Shown: positions 16,532 through 25,447 of the stretch, piece by piece
How the letters are laid out: each line of letters begins with the position of its first letter
Position numbering within the stretch: position 1 is the stretch's first letter
Notes under the pieces: generated by a model
Seen by the model: the letters and a program-made list of their open reading frames with translations, nothing else
What the model was told of the DNA's origin: nothing
Database searches by the model: none
Source of the DNA: Eubacterium sp. CAG:274
GTDB taxonomy: Bacteria > Bacillota > Clostridia > Lachnospirales > CAG-274
NCBI GenBank assembly: GCA_000432155.1
Contig: FR888501.1
Span: forward strand, 24,862-88,861
Direction: 5' to 3'
DNA length: 64,000 nt
Program-made: the position numbers and the translations under genes

Positions 16532-17428
16532 CTATAATTTTATTTTTCCTTTATCTAATGTAATAATTACAACAGTTGCAACAATTAATATCAATCCTAT
16601 CATATCTGTTGTCCTAAGTTGAGTACCAAGCCACAAATATGAAATTATAGCTGATGACAAAGGTTCAACACAAGCACAAAGGCTACCTGTAACAGAGCCT
16701 GCTAGTTGGCATCCTTTTATAAACACACCAAAAGATGTTATAGAGCCTAAGACGGTAGTTCCTAAAAATGCTAATAAAAAAGGTATATCTACATTACAAT
16801 CAAACAGATGGCTATGTATCATAATTAAAAGTGGTATAGAGCCTATTAAATCACCCCAACCAAGCATATGCAAAACTCCACATTTTGAAGAAAGTGTTGG
16901 AGATTGAATAGTATATATTGCATAAGTTAAACCACCTAAAAGTCCCCAAAATAAAGCTTTAGCAGATATAGAAAGACTACCTACATTTCCCCCTGTAGCC
17001 ATAATGAATACTCCTGACATGGCACAAAGCAAAGCAAGAAACTGTATTGCAGAAGGTTTTTTCTTCATAGATATACAAGTGAACAACATAACTAAAGCTG
17101 GAGCTATATATTCTAACACCGTAGCTGTAGCAGAATTAGAATAATAAATAGCCATAAAATAAGAATACTGACAGCCCATAACACTTACAAAAGAGAATAT
17201 CAGTACAGAAACAATAATATCTTTGGAAAAAACATTAAATACATTCTTCTTTTCTTTAGGAATTAAAAATATCAAAATCATTAATCCAGATGCAAATAAT
17301 CGCCAAGCACTAAGCCATTGAGGGTCAATATTTTTTATTTGAAATAAATACTGTCCACATACACCGGAAAATCCCCATAAACTACCTCCTATAAGTGTAA
17401 AAATAATACCTTTTAGCTTATTACTCAT
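16532..17428 (-). CDS. EamA/DMT-superfamily transporter
   Basis: About 298 residues with ten predicted membrane helices in two EamA repeats (KGIIFTLIGGSLWGFSGVCG at the N terminus; ALFWGLLGGLTYAIYTI at the start of the second). Such permeases usually export amino acids or metabolites. The frame extends to a GTG at 17437, but the ATG at 17428 (MSNKLKG) has GGAG 10 bases upstream. It lies between the terminator after the iron alcohol dehydrogenase and the LUD gene. Export of the hydroxyacid product is an inference from position only. Confidence 0.85.
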   Translation of the reverse strand: MSNKLKGIIFTLIGGSLWGFSGVCGQYLFQIKNIDPQWLSAWRLFASGLMILIFLIPKEKKNVFNVFSKDIIVSVLIFSFVSVMGCQYSYFMAIYYSNSATATVLEYIAPALVMLFTCISMKKKPSAIQFLALLCAMSGVFIMATGGNVGSLSISAKALFWGLLGGLTYAIYTIQSPTLSSKCGVLHMLGWGDLIGSIPLLIMIHSHLFDCNVDIPFLLAFLGTTVLGSITSFGVFIKGCQLAGSVTGSLCACVEPLSSAIISYLWLGTQLRTTDMIGLILIVATVVIITLDKGKIKL

Positions 17429-17482
17429 AAACATCACTCTCCACTTACTTATATTTTCCTCTGTATTTTACTCCAAAACAAC

Positions 17483-17511
17483 AAAAGGCTGTCAATTTTT
17501 GACAGCCTTTT
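17483..17511 (-). terminator. Intrinsic terminator after the iron alcohol dehydrogenase
   Basis: AAAAGGCTGTCAA pairs with TTGACAGCCTTTT around a 3-base loop, a perfect 13-bp stem ending in Ts on the minus strand (and As on the plus). Confidence 0.88.
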
Positions 17512-17528
17512 ATCATAAAGTGAAAATA

Positions 17529-18680
17529 TTAATTCCACAATCTCTTATATATTTCTATTAAATCTTCTTTATTTACATCCATACGAGTATTTGAAGGACT
17601 TCCACTATCCATAGCATCTCCAGCCATTTTATCAATAGCTTCAAAGAACTTATCTTTTTCAATGCCATATTCTTCAAGGGTAGGAATTTCACAAGCCTTA
17701 CAGAGAATATCTATACCATCTGTAAATTTTGACGCCTGTGTTTCAATATCCATATTTTCATCGGCAACACCCATAGCTACCGCAAGAACTGCAAATCTTT
17801 CATGTGTACCACTAATTACATAAGAAAGACATTCTTTAATAAGCATTGCATTTGAAATACCATGTGGAACATGGAACAAAGCTCCTATAGGACGGCTCAT
17901 ACCATGAACTATAGTTACTGTTGAATTATTTATACAAACACCAGCCTCAAAAGCAGCTATTGACATTTGTTCACGAGCTTCTTTATTACTTCCATCTTTA
18001 TAAGCAACTGGAAGATTTTTAAAAATTCTCTTTACGGCTGAAATTGCAAATACATCAGTAAGCGGAGATGCCTTTTTAGAAGTATAGGCTTCTACTGCAT
18101 GAGTAAAAGCATCCATACCAGTAGCTGCCGTAATTGATTTTGGTGCAGTCATTGTAAATTCTGGGTCTACAATGGCTACATTAGGAAGTATACTTCCCCT
18201 TAAAAGCATTTTAATATCATTTTCAGTATCAGTAACTATTGTAAATTTAGTAGTTTCTGAGCCAGTACCAGCTGTGGTTGGTATACAAACTATTGGAGGG
18301 TATTTGCCTGAAAGCATCTTACCATTATAGTCTGAAATTTTACCTTCTTCAACTGTCATAGCAAGTATTGCTTTAACACTATCCAAAGGACTACCACCAC
18401 CAATACCGATACCAAAATCACAACCAGCATCTTTATAAGCCTTAACGCCGGCCTCAATCATTTTATCAGTTGGTTCATTAGTTATATCATTAAAAATAGT
18501 CCATTTAATGCCAACTTCGTCGAGTACATCTGTTAATTTATTTACAAGACCGGTTTTAGTAACAACTTTACCTGAAACAATAAGAGCGTGAGTTCCAAGC
18601 CCAGCAAGGGTGTCCTTAGCCAAAGCTAAAGCATCCTCGCCCATAAATATTTTATCAGGTACAGCAAATTCAAATGCCAT
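17529..18680 (-). CDS. Iron-dependent alcohol dehydrogenase (semialdehyde reductase candidate)
   Basis: A 383-residue group III dehydrogenase. NAD motif GIGGGSPLDSVKA is near residue 95 and GTGSETTKFTIV near 138. The iron ligands are seen in GMDAFTHAVEAY (Asp, His) and in VHGMSRPIGALFHVPHG (two His). Family members reduce aldehydes or oxidise 1,3-propanediol, 4-hydroxybutyrate, or sulfoacetaldehyde (SarD). It starts 18 bases after the aminotransferase stop, so it probably reduces the semialdehyde which that enzyme releases. Candidates for the pair are taurine to isethionate, beta-alanine to 3-hydroxypropionate, or GABA to 4-hydroxybutyrate. Confidence 0.88.
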   Translation of the reverse strand: MAFEFAVPDKIFMGEDALALAKDTLAGLGTHALIVSGKVVTKTGLVNKLTDVLDEVGIKWTIFNDITNEPTDKMIEAGVKAYKDAGCDFGIGIGGGSPLDSVKAILAMTVEEGKISDYNGKMLSGKYPPIVCIPTTAGTGSETTKFTIVTDTENDIKMLLRGSILPNVAIVDPEFTMTAPKSITAATGMDAFTHAVEAYTSKKASPLTDVFAISAVKRIFKNLPVAYKDGSNKEAREQMSIAAFEAGVCINNSTVTIVHGMSRPIGALFHVPHGISNAMLIKECLSYVISGTHERFAVLAVAMGVADENMDIETQASKFTDGIDILCKACEIPTLEEYGIEKDKFFEAIDKMAGDAMDSGSPSNTRMDVNKEDLIEIYKRLWN

Positions 18681-18698
18681 ATTTACTACCTCACTCTC

Positions 18699-20042
18699 TT
18701 ATAAAAATTCCTTATCAACAATGGCAAGGACTTCATCTACTTTCTTCATTTCTTCTGTAAGCTGTTCTTCAGTAATAATAAGTGGAGGACAAATAAAGAA
18801 CATATTTTCATGAGAATAAGTCATAAATCCTCTTTCAGCAAGCATACCAATAATCTTCTTCATAATGCCTTCTGGGTCTTTACCAAATGGAACAAGTGGT
18901 TCTTTTGTTTCCTTAGACCTTACAAGTTCAATAGCTGAGAATAAACCAATATATCTTACATCGCCTACACACTTAAAGTTAGCTTTTTCTTCTTCAAGCT
19001 TTTCGCCAAGAACCTTACCAACCTTATTTACATTATCAAGAATGTTGTTATCAATATAGTAATCAACACAAGCACAACCAGCAGCACAAGCAAGAGGGTG
19101 AGCACTATATGTAAGACCACAAGAGAGAACATGGTCATCGAAGTATGCTGCAATGTCTTTACTTACTACGCAACCACCAAGCTGAACATAACCACAAGTA
19201 ACACCCTTTGCAAATGTTACAATATCAGGCTGAACATCAAAGTTTTCAAATGCAAACATCTTACCAGTTCTGCCCCAGCCAGCCATAACTTCATCGCAAA
19301 CCATAAGGATACCAAATTCATCACAAATCTTTCTAACACCTGGAAGATAACCCTTAGGTGGAATAATAACACCGTTAGAACCAGTAATTGTTTCCATAAC
19401 AATTGCAGCAATATTATCAGGGTTTTCGTAAATAATCTGTTCTCTAAGCTTTGTTAAATAATACTTTGTAGCAGCTTCTTCTGATTCAAATTCAACAGCC
19501 TCACGATATACATAAGGAGTCATAAACTTAATAAAACCAGGAACACCAGGTTCAAGAGGAAATCTTCTTGGCTCACCAGTTAAATTACCTGCACCAAATG
19601 AAGAACCATGATAACTTCTGTAACGGCTAAAGATTTTATTTCTACCAGTATACATTCTAGCAATCTTGATTGCATTTTCATTTGCGTCAGCACCAGCATT
19701 TGTAAAGAATACCTTGCCCATATTATCTGGCATAAGGTCAACTATCTTCTTTGCAAGCTTAGCTCTTGATTCTACACCTAAAGATGGTCCAACAAAACAG
19801 TACTTATCAACCTGTTCCTTAATTGCTTCATTAATTGCTTTATTACCATAACCTAAATTTAAGTTTACAAGCTGTGATGACATATCAGTATGTCTTTTAC
19901 CGTCATAATCCCAATAGTAAATGCCTTCTGCCTTTTCTACTGGAGTTGGGTTAATGTTCTTCTGTGCACTCCAAGACTGAAGATTATATTTTTTCTGCAT
20001 TTCTGTAATTTCTTTACCTGTCATACTCATAACAATCACCAT
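18699..20042 (-). CDS. Class III omega-aminotransferase (taurine/beta-alanine/GABA:pyruvate type)
   Basis: A 447-residue PLP enzyme. PLP-phosphate loop NAGADANENAIKIA is near residue 115, the Asp that holds the pyridine N is in VCDEVMAGWGRTG, and the Schiff-base Lys is in TFAKGVTCGYVQLGG. The sequence resembles clostridial omega-aminotransferases annotated as taurine:pyruvate or aspartate aminotransferase family. Starts at 20042 (AAAGG 6 bases upstream) or 20030 (GGTGA upstream) are both possible. It is first in an operon with the iron dehydrogenase, behind a promoter with two palindromes shared with the ABC transporter promoter. Confidence 0.87.
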   Translation of the reverse strand: MVIVMSMTGKEITEMQKKYNLQSWSAQKNINPTPVEKAEGIYYWDYDGKRHTDMSSQLVNLNLGYGNKAINEAIKEQVDKYCFVGPSLGVESRAKLAKKIVDLMPDNMGKVFFTNAGADANENAIKIARMYTGRNKIFSRYRSYHGSSFGAGNLTGEPRRFPLEPGVPGFIKFMTPYVYREAVEFESEEAATKYYLTKLREQIIYENPDNIAAIVMETITGSNGVIIPPKGYLPGVRKICDEFGILMVCDEVMAGWGRTGKMFAFENFDVQPDIVTFAKGVTCGYVQLGGCVVSKDIAAYFDDHVLSCGLTYSAHPLACAAGCACVDYYIDNNILDNVNKVGKVLGEKLEEEKANFKCVGDVRYIGLFSAIELVRSKETKEPLVPFGKDPEGIMKKIIGMLAERGFMTYSHENMFFICPPLIITEEQLTEEMKKVDEVLAIVDKEFL

Positions 20043-20071
20043 TTTTAACCTTTCAAGAATTTAATGTATTT

Positions 20072-20180
20072 TATGCAAATGCATATTTGTTTTTGTTTAT
20101 GTGCTTATTATATTATTACTTTTGACACTTTTCAACTAACATTTGAACACTTTTAAATAAATACATTGTGCATTTGCACA
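20072..20180 (-). promoter_or_regulatory. Aminotransferase promoter with two TGTGCA-NN-TGCACA-type palindromes
   Basis: On the minus strand TTGAAA (20130-20135), a 17-bp spacer and TATAAT (20107-20112) form the promoter. A perfect-arm palindrome TGTGCA-TT-TGCACA is at 20167-20180, 31 bp upstream of the -35. A variant TATGCA-AA-TGCATA is at 20072-20085, downstream of the start point. A near repeat of AAAAGTGTTCAAA and AAAAGTGTCAAAA lies across the -35 region. Confidence 0.65.
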
Positions 20181-20189
20181 CCGTTTAAG

Positions 20190-21332
20190 TTATAAAAAAT
20201 CGCGTATAGCAAAGGCAATAATGCACTTCACTTTTACGCCCAAATCAAACAAATTCATAGATGTAATTGTATCAATTTTCTTTAAATAATTCACTACAGT
20301 ATTTCTATGTATAAATTCCTTTTCAGACACTAGCTGTGGACTGGCATTATTATCTAAATAAGTTTTCAAAAACTCTAAATAATTACTGCCATGTTCATTG
20401 TCATATTCTTCTAGCTTACCTAATACTTCATTATAATAATCTTTTAAAATACTTTTGTCTGAAACTTCTACAAAGAGTTTGTAAATATCCATATCCTCAT
20501 AAAACATACAGTAAAAATCCCGTTTTACTGCCATATTATAAGCTGATACAGCATACTCAAACCCTTTTGTTTTTTTATCCATTCCATCTATCTTACTACT
20601 TACACCAATGGATATTTCAATACTTTTAGATTTACAGTGATTTTTTAAATCCTTACAAAAAGCTTCTAAATCAAGTTTATTGTACTTATACAGTAATGCA
20701 ATGATGCAACCGTTATATTCAAAAGAACAGTAAAGGTCAGATATAGCTTTTGCTATCTGTTCTGAAAGCACATTAACTTTATCATCTAAATTTTCATCAC
20801 TATTCCTTGAACCTATGCAAATTACATAATAACTTCCATTACGATTAAAACCACCTGACTCCAAGCTGGTAAGTTGATTTTCTCTATTTCCAATATTTAA
20901 CACAAGATTTTTAAAAGCATTAGATACATCTGTATCGTGGTTTATGCTTTGACTAATAATAGTACAAAAATCTCTTGTCATATCAACAACTCTTGTCTTC
21001 CAAGGCAGGGTAAACAAAGGAAAATTTCTTTCGTTGCAGTACTCTATAACTTCAGTATCTATTGCCGGAATATAAGGTCCAATATTAACAATAAGCCCAC
21101 TTGCACTAGCTTTATCAAGTTGTTTAACAAACTCTAGTAGCCATCTACCTGTATTATTCATAACACCTGTAGTAAACACTAGCTCTTGTCCTCTTAAAAA
21201 AGCTCCCACATTACTACTTTCCATAATATGTACCCATTCCACCAGATTATTAAAGCCATTAAAACCTGCAACAGCCTTTAATCCATAATTTTGATTACAT
21301 TTTTTGCATAACTGATTAACGGTTACCGCCAT
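20190..21332 (-). CDS. PucR-family transcriptional regulator
   Basis: 380 residues with the N-terminal PucR sensor domain (QLCKKCNQNYGLKAVAGFNG, then WVHIMESSNVGAFLRGQELVFTTG), a central GGDEF-like CdaR domain, and a C-terminal helix-turn-helix of the HTH_30 kind (YLDNNASPQLVSEKEFIHRNTVVNYLKKI). PucR/CdaR regulators usually activate catabolic genes when the substrate is present. It stands between the transporter genes and the aminotransferase, so it is the prime candidate to bind the shared palindromes. Confidence 0.88.
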   Translation of the reverse strand: MAVTVNQLCKKCNQNYGLKAVAGFNGFNNLVEWVHIMESSNVGAFLRGQELVFTTGVMNNTGRWLLEFVKQLDKASASGLIVNIGPYIPAIDTEVIEYCNERNFPLFTLPWKTRVVDMTRDFCTIISQSINHDTDVSNAFKNLVLNIGNRENQLTSLESGGFNRNGSYYVICIGSRNSDENLDDKVNVLSEQIAKAISDLYCSFEYNGCIIALLYKYNKLDLEAFCKDLKNHCKSKSIEISIGVSSKIDGMDKKTKGFEYAVSAYNMAVKRDFYCMFYEDMDIYKLFVEVSDKSILKDYYNEVLGKLEEYDNEHGSNYLEFLKTYLDNNASPQLVSEKEFIHRNTVVNYLKKIDTITSMNLFDLGVKVKCIIAFAIRDFL

Positions 21333-21353
21333 TTACATCACCCACTAGATTTA

Positions 21354-21953
21354 TTACTTCATATTAAATCTTTCTTTAATTGCATCAACAAGAAGCTCTA
21401 CACTTTTATCCTCGCCTAACATACTAACATCAAGCATAAGATTTTTAGTTGCTCTATCGCCTCTATTATGACCAGTTACATACTTATAATAATTGTGTCT
21501 TTGTCTATCAATTTTCTTAATCATAGCCTCTGCACTTCTGGTATCCATTTCATAAACTTCTGATATATGCTTAATCTTTGCCTCCATAGGTGCATACAAA
21601 AATATATGTATACAATTTGAATACTCTCTTAAAATATAGTCTGCACATCTACCAAAAAGAATACAATCTTCCTTGTTTGCTGCCTCTCTAATAACTTCTG
21701 CCTGTGCAGAAATTGCCTTTTCAGAATAGAAAGTTGTAGAAGAGCCATATACAAACTTAGAGAAAAACTTATTCTTATTACCGATAACCTCATCTTGTGC
21801 TGCTACAATTTCTCTACTTATACCTATTTTTTGTGCTGTTAAATCAATCAAATCTTTATCATAGTAAGCAAAATTAAGTGCATTTGCTAGCTTTTGTGCA
21901 ATACCTCTAGCATTACAACCAAATTCTCTACTAATAGTTACAATTTTATACAT
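21354..21953 (-). CDS. Cytidylate-kinase-like family protein
   Basis: This 199-residue protein of the cytidylate kinase-like family (PF13189 type) begins MYKIVTISREFGCNARGIAQ, the altered P-loop of this group, and has YYDKDLID and ILFGRCADYILRE further on. The substrate is unknown; members are common beside transporters in gut Firmicutes. It starts 12 bases after the permease stop and probably belongs to the same message. Confidence 0.8.
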   Translation of the reverse strand: MYKIVTISREFGCNARGIAQKLANALNFAYYDKDLIDLTAQKIGISREIVAAQDEVIGNKNKFFSKFVYGSSTTFYSEKAISAQAEVIREAANKEDCILFGRCADYILREYSNCIHIFLYAPMEAKIKHISEVYEMDTRSAEAMIKKIDRQRHNYYKYVTGHNRGDRATKNLMLDVSMLGEDKSVELLVDAIKERFNMK

Positions 21954-21965
21954 AATAACTTCCCC

Positions 21966-22682
21966 CTATCTGAATTTTCTATTAAACTTCTTTTCAAGTA
22001 CCTTAACACCCCATGCTAAAGGAATACATATAATAAGATATACTACTGCAAGTATTGTATAAGATTCAATAGTAAGGAATGTCTGTGAAGTATAAGCCTT
22101 TGTAACGAGAAGGAATTCTGGAGCTGTAATATAAGCCATAAGTGAAGTATCCTTTACAAGCATTACAAGGTAGTTACCAAAGACTGGAATAGAATTACGG
22201 AAAGCCTGAGGAATAACAATCTTAAACATCGCCTGTCTTGGTGTCATAGCAAGAGCAAGTGCGGCCTCAGTCTGTCCATTATCAATAGAAACAATTGCTG
22301 AACGAATGACTTCTGAAATATAAGTACCATAATTAATAGCAATACCAATAATACCTGCCAATACTGCTGGCATACTAACCTTTAAATCAGGGAAACCTAC
22401 AAAGTATGCACATACCTGAATTAACAAAGGCACTACATAATAGATATATACTAACTGAACAAGTAAAGGTGTACCTCTAATAATTTCCTGAAAAATTACA
22501 ATAATATTTACAAGCCATTTATGCCTAGATAACCTACCTAAAGCAAGAAGAAAACCAATTACAATAGCCAATGCAAAGCCAACAATTGTAGTTACAACTA
22601 CAATCCAAAGTGCCTGCTGTATAAGTTTTGGTACTAATTCAGTTATTGCCTTCATAAAGTTTAAATTCTGTATTACATTCAT
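21966..22682 (-). CDS. Polar amino-acid ABC transporter permease
   Basis: A 238-residue HisM/GlnP-type inner-membrane permease with about five helices. The EAA loop that docks the ATPase is seen as EAALALAMTPRQAMFKIVIPQ. It would form a homodimer with the ATPase encoded 14 bases upstream. Confidence 0.93.
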   Translation of the reverse strand: MNVIQNLNFMKAITELVPKLIQQALWIVVVTTIVGFALAIVIGFLLALGRLSRHKWLVNIIVIFQEIIRGTPLLVQLVYIYYVVPLLIQVCAYFVGFPDLKVSMPAVLAGIIGIAINYGTYISEVIRSAIVSIDNGQTEAALALAMTPRQAMFKIVIPQAFRNSIPVFGNYLVMLVKDTSLMAYITAPEFLLVTKAYTSQTFLTIESYTILAVVYLIICIPLAWGVKVLEKKFNRKFR

Positions 22683-22696
22683 AATCCGGCACCTCC

Positions 22697-23431
22697 TTAA
22701 TTATTAAGAATTCTCTTTAAGAATTCTCTTGTTCTTTCGTGTTCTGGATTTGTGAACATTTCCTGAGGAGATTTATCTTCAAGAACAATGCCACCTTCCA
22801 TAAATATTACTCTATCTGCAACTTCTCTTGCAAAACCCATTTCATGAGTAACAACTGCCATCGTCATACCATCTTTTGCAAGGTCTTTCATTACATTAAG
22901 TACATCGCCTACAAGTTCTGGGTCAAGAGCTGATGTAGGTTCATCAAAAAGCATCATTTCCGGTTCCATAGCAAGTGCTCGTGCAATAGCAACTCTCTGC
23001 TGCTGACCACCTGATAAAGTATCTGGATAAACATTAGCCTTATTAGCTAAGCCTACCTTATCCAAAAGAACCATTGCTTTTTCTTTCATTTCATTTTTAT
23101 CTTTCTTTAAAATATGTACTGGAGAATACATAACATTTTCAAGAACAGTCATAAAAGGAAATAAATTAAATCTCTGGAAACACATACCAACATGTTTTCT
23201 ATAATCTACAATATTAAACTTTGGAGCAAGAATGTTTTTACCTTTGAATAAAATTTCTCCCCCTGTAGGCTGTTCCAATAAATTAAGACATCTCAAAAAT
23301 GTACTTTTACCTGAACCAGATGGTCCAATAAGAACAAGAACCTCTCCCTCTTCAATTTTCATATTTACATCTTTTAAAACCTTTAAGTCTCCAAAATTCT
23401 TTTTAAGACCTTTAATTTCTAGCAAAGCCAT
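22697..23431 (-). CDS. Polar amino-acid ABC transporter ATP-binding protein
   Basis: A 244-residue GlnQ-type ATPase. Walker A GPSGSGKST is near residue 34, the signature LSGGQQQRVAIARAL near 138, and Walker B MMLFDEPTSALDPE near 159, with the H loop THEMGFAREVADR near 197. It powers uptake by the adjoining permease. Confidence 0.95.
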   Translation of the reverse strand: MALLEIKGLKKNFGDLKVLKDVNMKIEEGEVLVLIGPSGSGKSTFLRCLNLLEQPTGGEILFKGKNILAPKFNIVDYRKHVGMCFQRFNLFPFMTVLENVMYSPVHILKKDKNEMKEKAMVLLDKVGLANKANVYPDTLSGGQQQRVAIARALAMEPEMMLFDEPTSALDPELVGDVLNVMKDLAKDGMTMAVVTHEMGFAREVADRVIFMEGGIVLEDKSPQEMFTNPEHERTREFLKRILNN

Positions 23432-23461
23432 AGCTTACGCCTCCTTTTTACTTTCTTAAAA

Positions 23462-23493
23462 GAAAACGGGACTATGCTGTTACACATAGCCCC
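23462..23493 (-). terminator. Intercistronic hairpin after the binding-protein gene
   Basis: On the minus strand GGGGCTATG pairs with CATAGTCCC (one G-U), followed by CGTTTTCTTTT. Lying between the binding-protein and ATPase genes, it is likely a partial terminator or RNA-stabilising stem that raises binding protein over membrane subunits, as is common in such operons. Confidence 0.55.
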
Positions 23494-23507
23494 ATTACTA
23501 ATCAATT

Positions 23508-24431
23508 TTACTTATTTAAGCCATTATCTTTCTGGTCATTTGTAATAGCGTGAAGCTTAGGGTCAAGACCATACTTTTCGTAAATCTGATCAAGAACACC
23601 TTCATCTCTCATTTCTGCTACGACCTTATTAATATCCTTCATAAAATCTTCGTTACCAAACTTTACAGAAGGAGCAATTCTACCAATTTCAGCTTCTGTA
23701 TCTTTATAGTTACTGCAAAGTTTAAGTCCCTTGAGTGTTTCAGGCTGGAACTTCATAAGATTTTCAACTACTGGAGAATCAGTAAGGAAAGCATCAATCT
23801 TGCCATTCTGTAAAGCTACAATAGATTCTGTCTGGTCGCCAGTTGCTCTTGCTTCCTTAATCTTACCGTCTGCTGCCCAACCTTCAACAGTTGTCTGCCA
23901 AATTGTACCTGGAGTATAACCAACTACAGTTTTTGATGGGTCGAAATCATCCTGACCGTCTATTGTGCCATTTTCAGGAGCAAGTAATGCACCACCCTGA
24001 GTATACCAAATATCACCATAATAAATCTGCTGTGCTCTATCTTCTCTTACATACATACCATCGGCAATAATATCAATATTATCAGAGTTAAGATTAAGAA
24101 TAAGTTCTGAGAAAGGAATAAGACTCATTTCAACCTTTGGAATACCTAATCTCTTTGCTGCTTCCTTAATAATATCTGCATCAGGACCAACAAATTCACC
24201 TGTGTTCTGGTCTAAGTAAGCATATAAATCGCCAGAAGAACCAACTTTAAGTACACCCTTGTCAATAATTTTCTGTGTTGCTTCGCTTACATCTCCTGTT
24301 GCCCCAGATGCTGATGCCTCGCTACCTGTTGACTCAGTTGTTGCTTCACTGCTACTTGATTGACTAGCTCCACCACAACCTGTCATCAACATACTCATTA
24401 CTAAAGTAATAGCCAAAACAAATTTCTTCAT
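23508..24431 (-). CDS. Polar amino-acid ABC transporter substrate-binding lipoprotein
   Basis: 307 residues. A lipoprotein signal ends in LMTGCGG (lipid Cys at about 19), followed by a Ser/Thr-rich linker and an SBP_bac_3 domain (VLKVGSSGDLYAYLDQNTGEFVG; FDAD-like GPDADIIKEAAKRLG). It is the first gene of the transporter operon. A promoter, a leader terminator and palindromes lie upstream. The ligand is not evident; by context it may be the omega-amino acid handled by the aminotransferase. Confidence 0.92.
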   Translation of the reverse strand: MKKFVLAITLVMSMLMTGCGGASQSSSSEATTESTGSEASASGATGDVSEATQKIIDKGVLKVGSSGDLYAYLDQNTGEFVGPDADIIKEAAKRLGIPKVEMSLIPFSELILNLNSDNIDIIADGMYVREDRAQQIYYGDIWYTQGGALLAPENGTIDGQDDFDPSKTVVGYTPGTIWQTTVEGWAADGKIKEARATGDQTESIVALQNGKIDAFLTDSPVVENLMKFQPETLKGLKLCSNYKDTEAEIGRIAPSVKFGNEDFMKDINKVVAEMRDEGVLDQIYEKYGLDPKLHAITNDQKDNGLNK

Positions 24432-24474
24432 AATAATCCGCTCCTTTTGTTATAATCTTTTCTTCATTTAGATA

Positions 24475-24517
24475 ATAAAAAAGAGGAAGTCGTGTTTTTA
24501 TAAACATCGACTTCCTC
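24475..24517 (-). promoter_or_regulatory. Leader terminator (attenuator) between transporter promoter and first gene
   Basis: On the minus strand GAGGAAGTCG pairs with CGACTTCCTC (10 bp perfect) and is followed by six Ts, about 50 bases after the predicted transcription start and 44 bases before the binding-protein ATG. A terminator in this place implies regulated read-through, or a short RNA of about 95 bases. An upstream GAAGTC near 24551-24556 could compete for the 3' arm. Confidence 0.65.
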
Positions 24518-24575
24518 GTCTAATTTATTCAAATCCTTTTTATTTCTAAATGACTTCTTTTTTGAAGTTGAGTAC

Positions 24576-24724
24576 ATTATAAAACATTTAATTTTAAATT
24601 GCAACACCAAAATTTTTATAATTCTTGTGCAAATGCACATAGGATAAAATTTTATTGTGATTTAATACAAACATTACATTTCCATTTTATTAAAATTGCA
24701 TTTTTAAGTTTGTGTTCCTGCACA
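24576..24724 (-). promoter_or_regulatory. Transporter promoter with TGTGCA-NN-TGCACA palindromes
   Basis: TTGCAA (24599-24604), a 17-bp spacer and TATAAT (24576-24581) on the minus strand. A perfect-arm palindrome TGTGCA-AA-TGCACA is at 24626-24639, 21 bp above the -35, and a weaker copy TGTGTT-CC-TGCACA is at 24711-24724. The rest of the 465-base gap (24432-24896) is AT-rich with ATTGCA repeats and a 10-bp inverted repeat near 24796-24837, which may end the gene upstream. Confidence 0.65.
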
Positions 24725-24896
24725 AACATTTATTTATAATTATTAAATATGCTATATACAAACAATTAAATTTAGATTTTTTTAGTATATAATTACAAAA
24801 TTATAAAATCAATTGAATTTCATTAAGTATAATTTTGCAATTTAACATCATAAAAATTGCATTTCCGCATATATTCCTACTTCTTACATAAAAGAA

Positions 24897-25364
24897 TTAA
24901 TGCTCCTTACAACTCCACTCTGTCACTTCAATTTTTATTACAGCAACTCTTTTTAATACTTCTTCATTAAATTTCCAAGTATTATTATTACTGTAGTGCA
25001 ACATAACACATTCTAAACCATTTATTTTTTCCTCAGGGTCATCAACTAAAGATATTTTTCCCTTACCCATTATACTTTGGTACAAATATGAATAACTACA
25101 AGCTACATCAGCCTCAACAAGCTGATGTTTTGTATCCATTTCAAAACTTGCAGTATTTTGTTGTTTTATTAAATCTATTTTTTTACCCTCAGACGCTCCA
25201 TGGAAATATAAAGTTAATTTTCCTGATTTCTCTTCATATCCAAAGTTTAATGGCAAAATATATACACTATCTTCGTCTTTTAAGCCTATTCTGCAACAAT
25301 CACAGCTTTGCATTATTTCAAGCATTTTGTCATAACTTGTAATCTCTCTATCTTTTCTTCTCAT
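24897..25364 (-). CDS. Pyridoxamine 5'-phosphate oxidase family flavoprotein (NimA-like)
   Basis: 155 residues of the split-barrel FMN-binding fold. It begins MRRKDREITSYDKMLEIM and has the cluster ILPLNFGYEEKSGKLTLYFH and the family motif SYLYQSIMGKGKISLV. Such proteins are small flavin reductases, some linked to nitroimidazole resistance; the function here is unknown. It is a monocistronic gene with about 130 bases on its 5' side. Confidence 0.85.
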   Translation of the reverse strand: MRRKDREITSYDKMLEIMQSCDCCRIGLKDEDSVYILPLNFGYEEKSGKLTLYFHGASEGKKIDLIKQQNTASFEMDTKHQLVEADVACSYSYLYQSIMGKGKISLVDDPEEKINGLECVMLHYSNNNTWKFNEEVLKRVAVIKIEVTEWSCKEH

Positions 25365-25447
25365 AATAAAAACTTCCTTTCATTTATAAATTTATGTTTG
25401 TACTAATTTTTAATATAAAATTATATTTTGTCAATAGTTTTCCAGCA

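Noticed and set aside
19098..19457. Plus-strand 119-codon ORF opposite the aminotransferase
   Set aside because: Antisense shadow; no ribosome site and no family.
24482..24578. A 37-codon ORF (MYSTSKKKSF...) running through the leader terminator before the binding-protein gene
   Set aside because: Its ATG overlaps the -10 element, so it would not be in the transcript.
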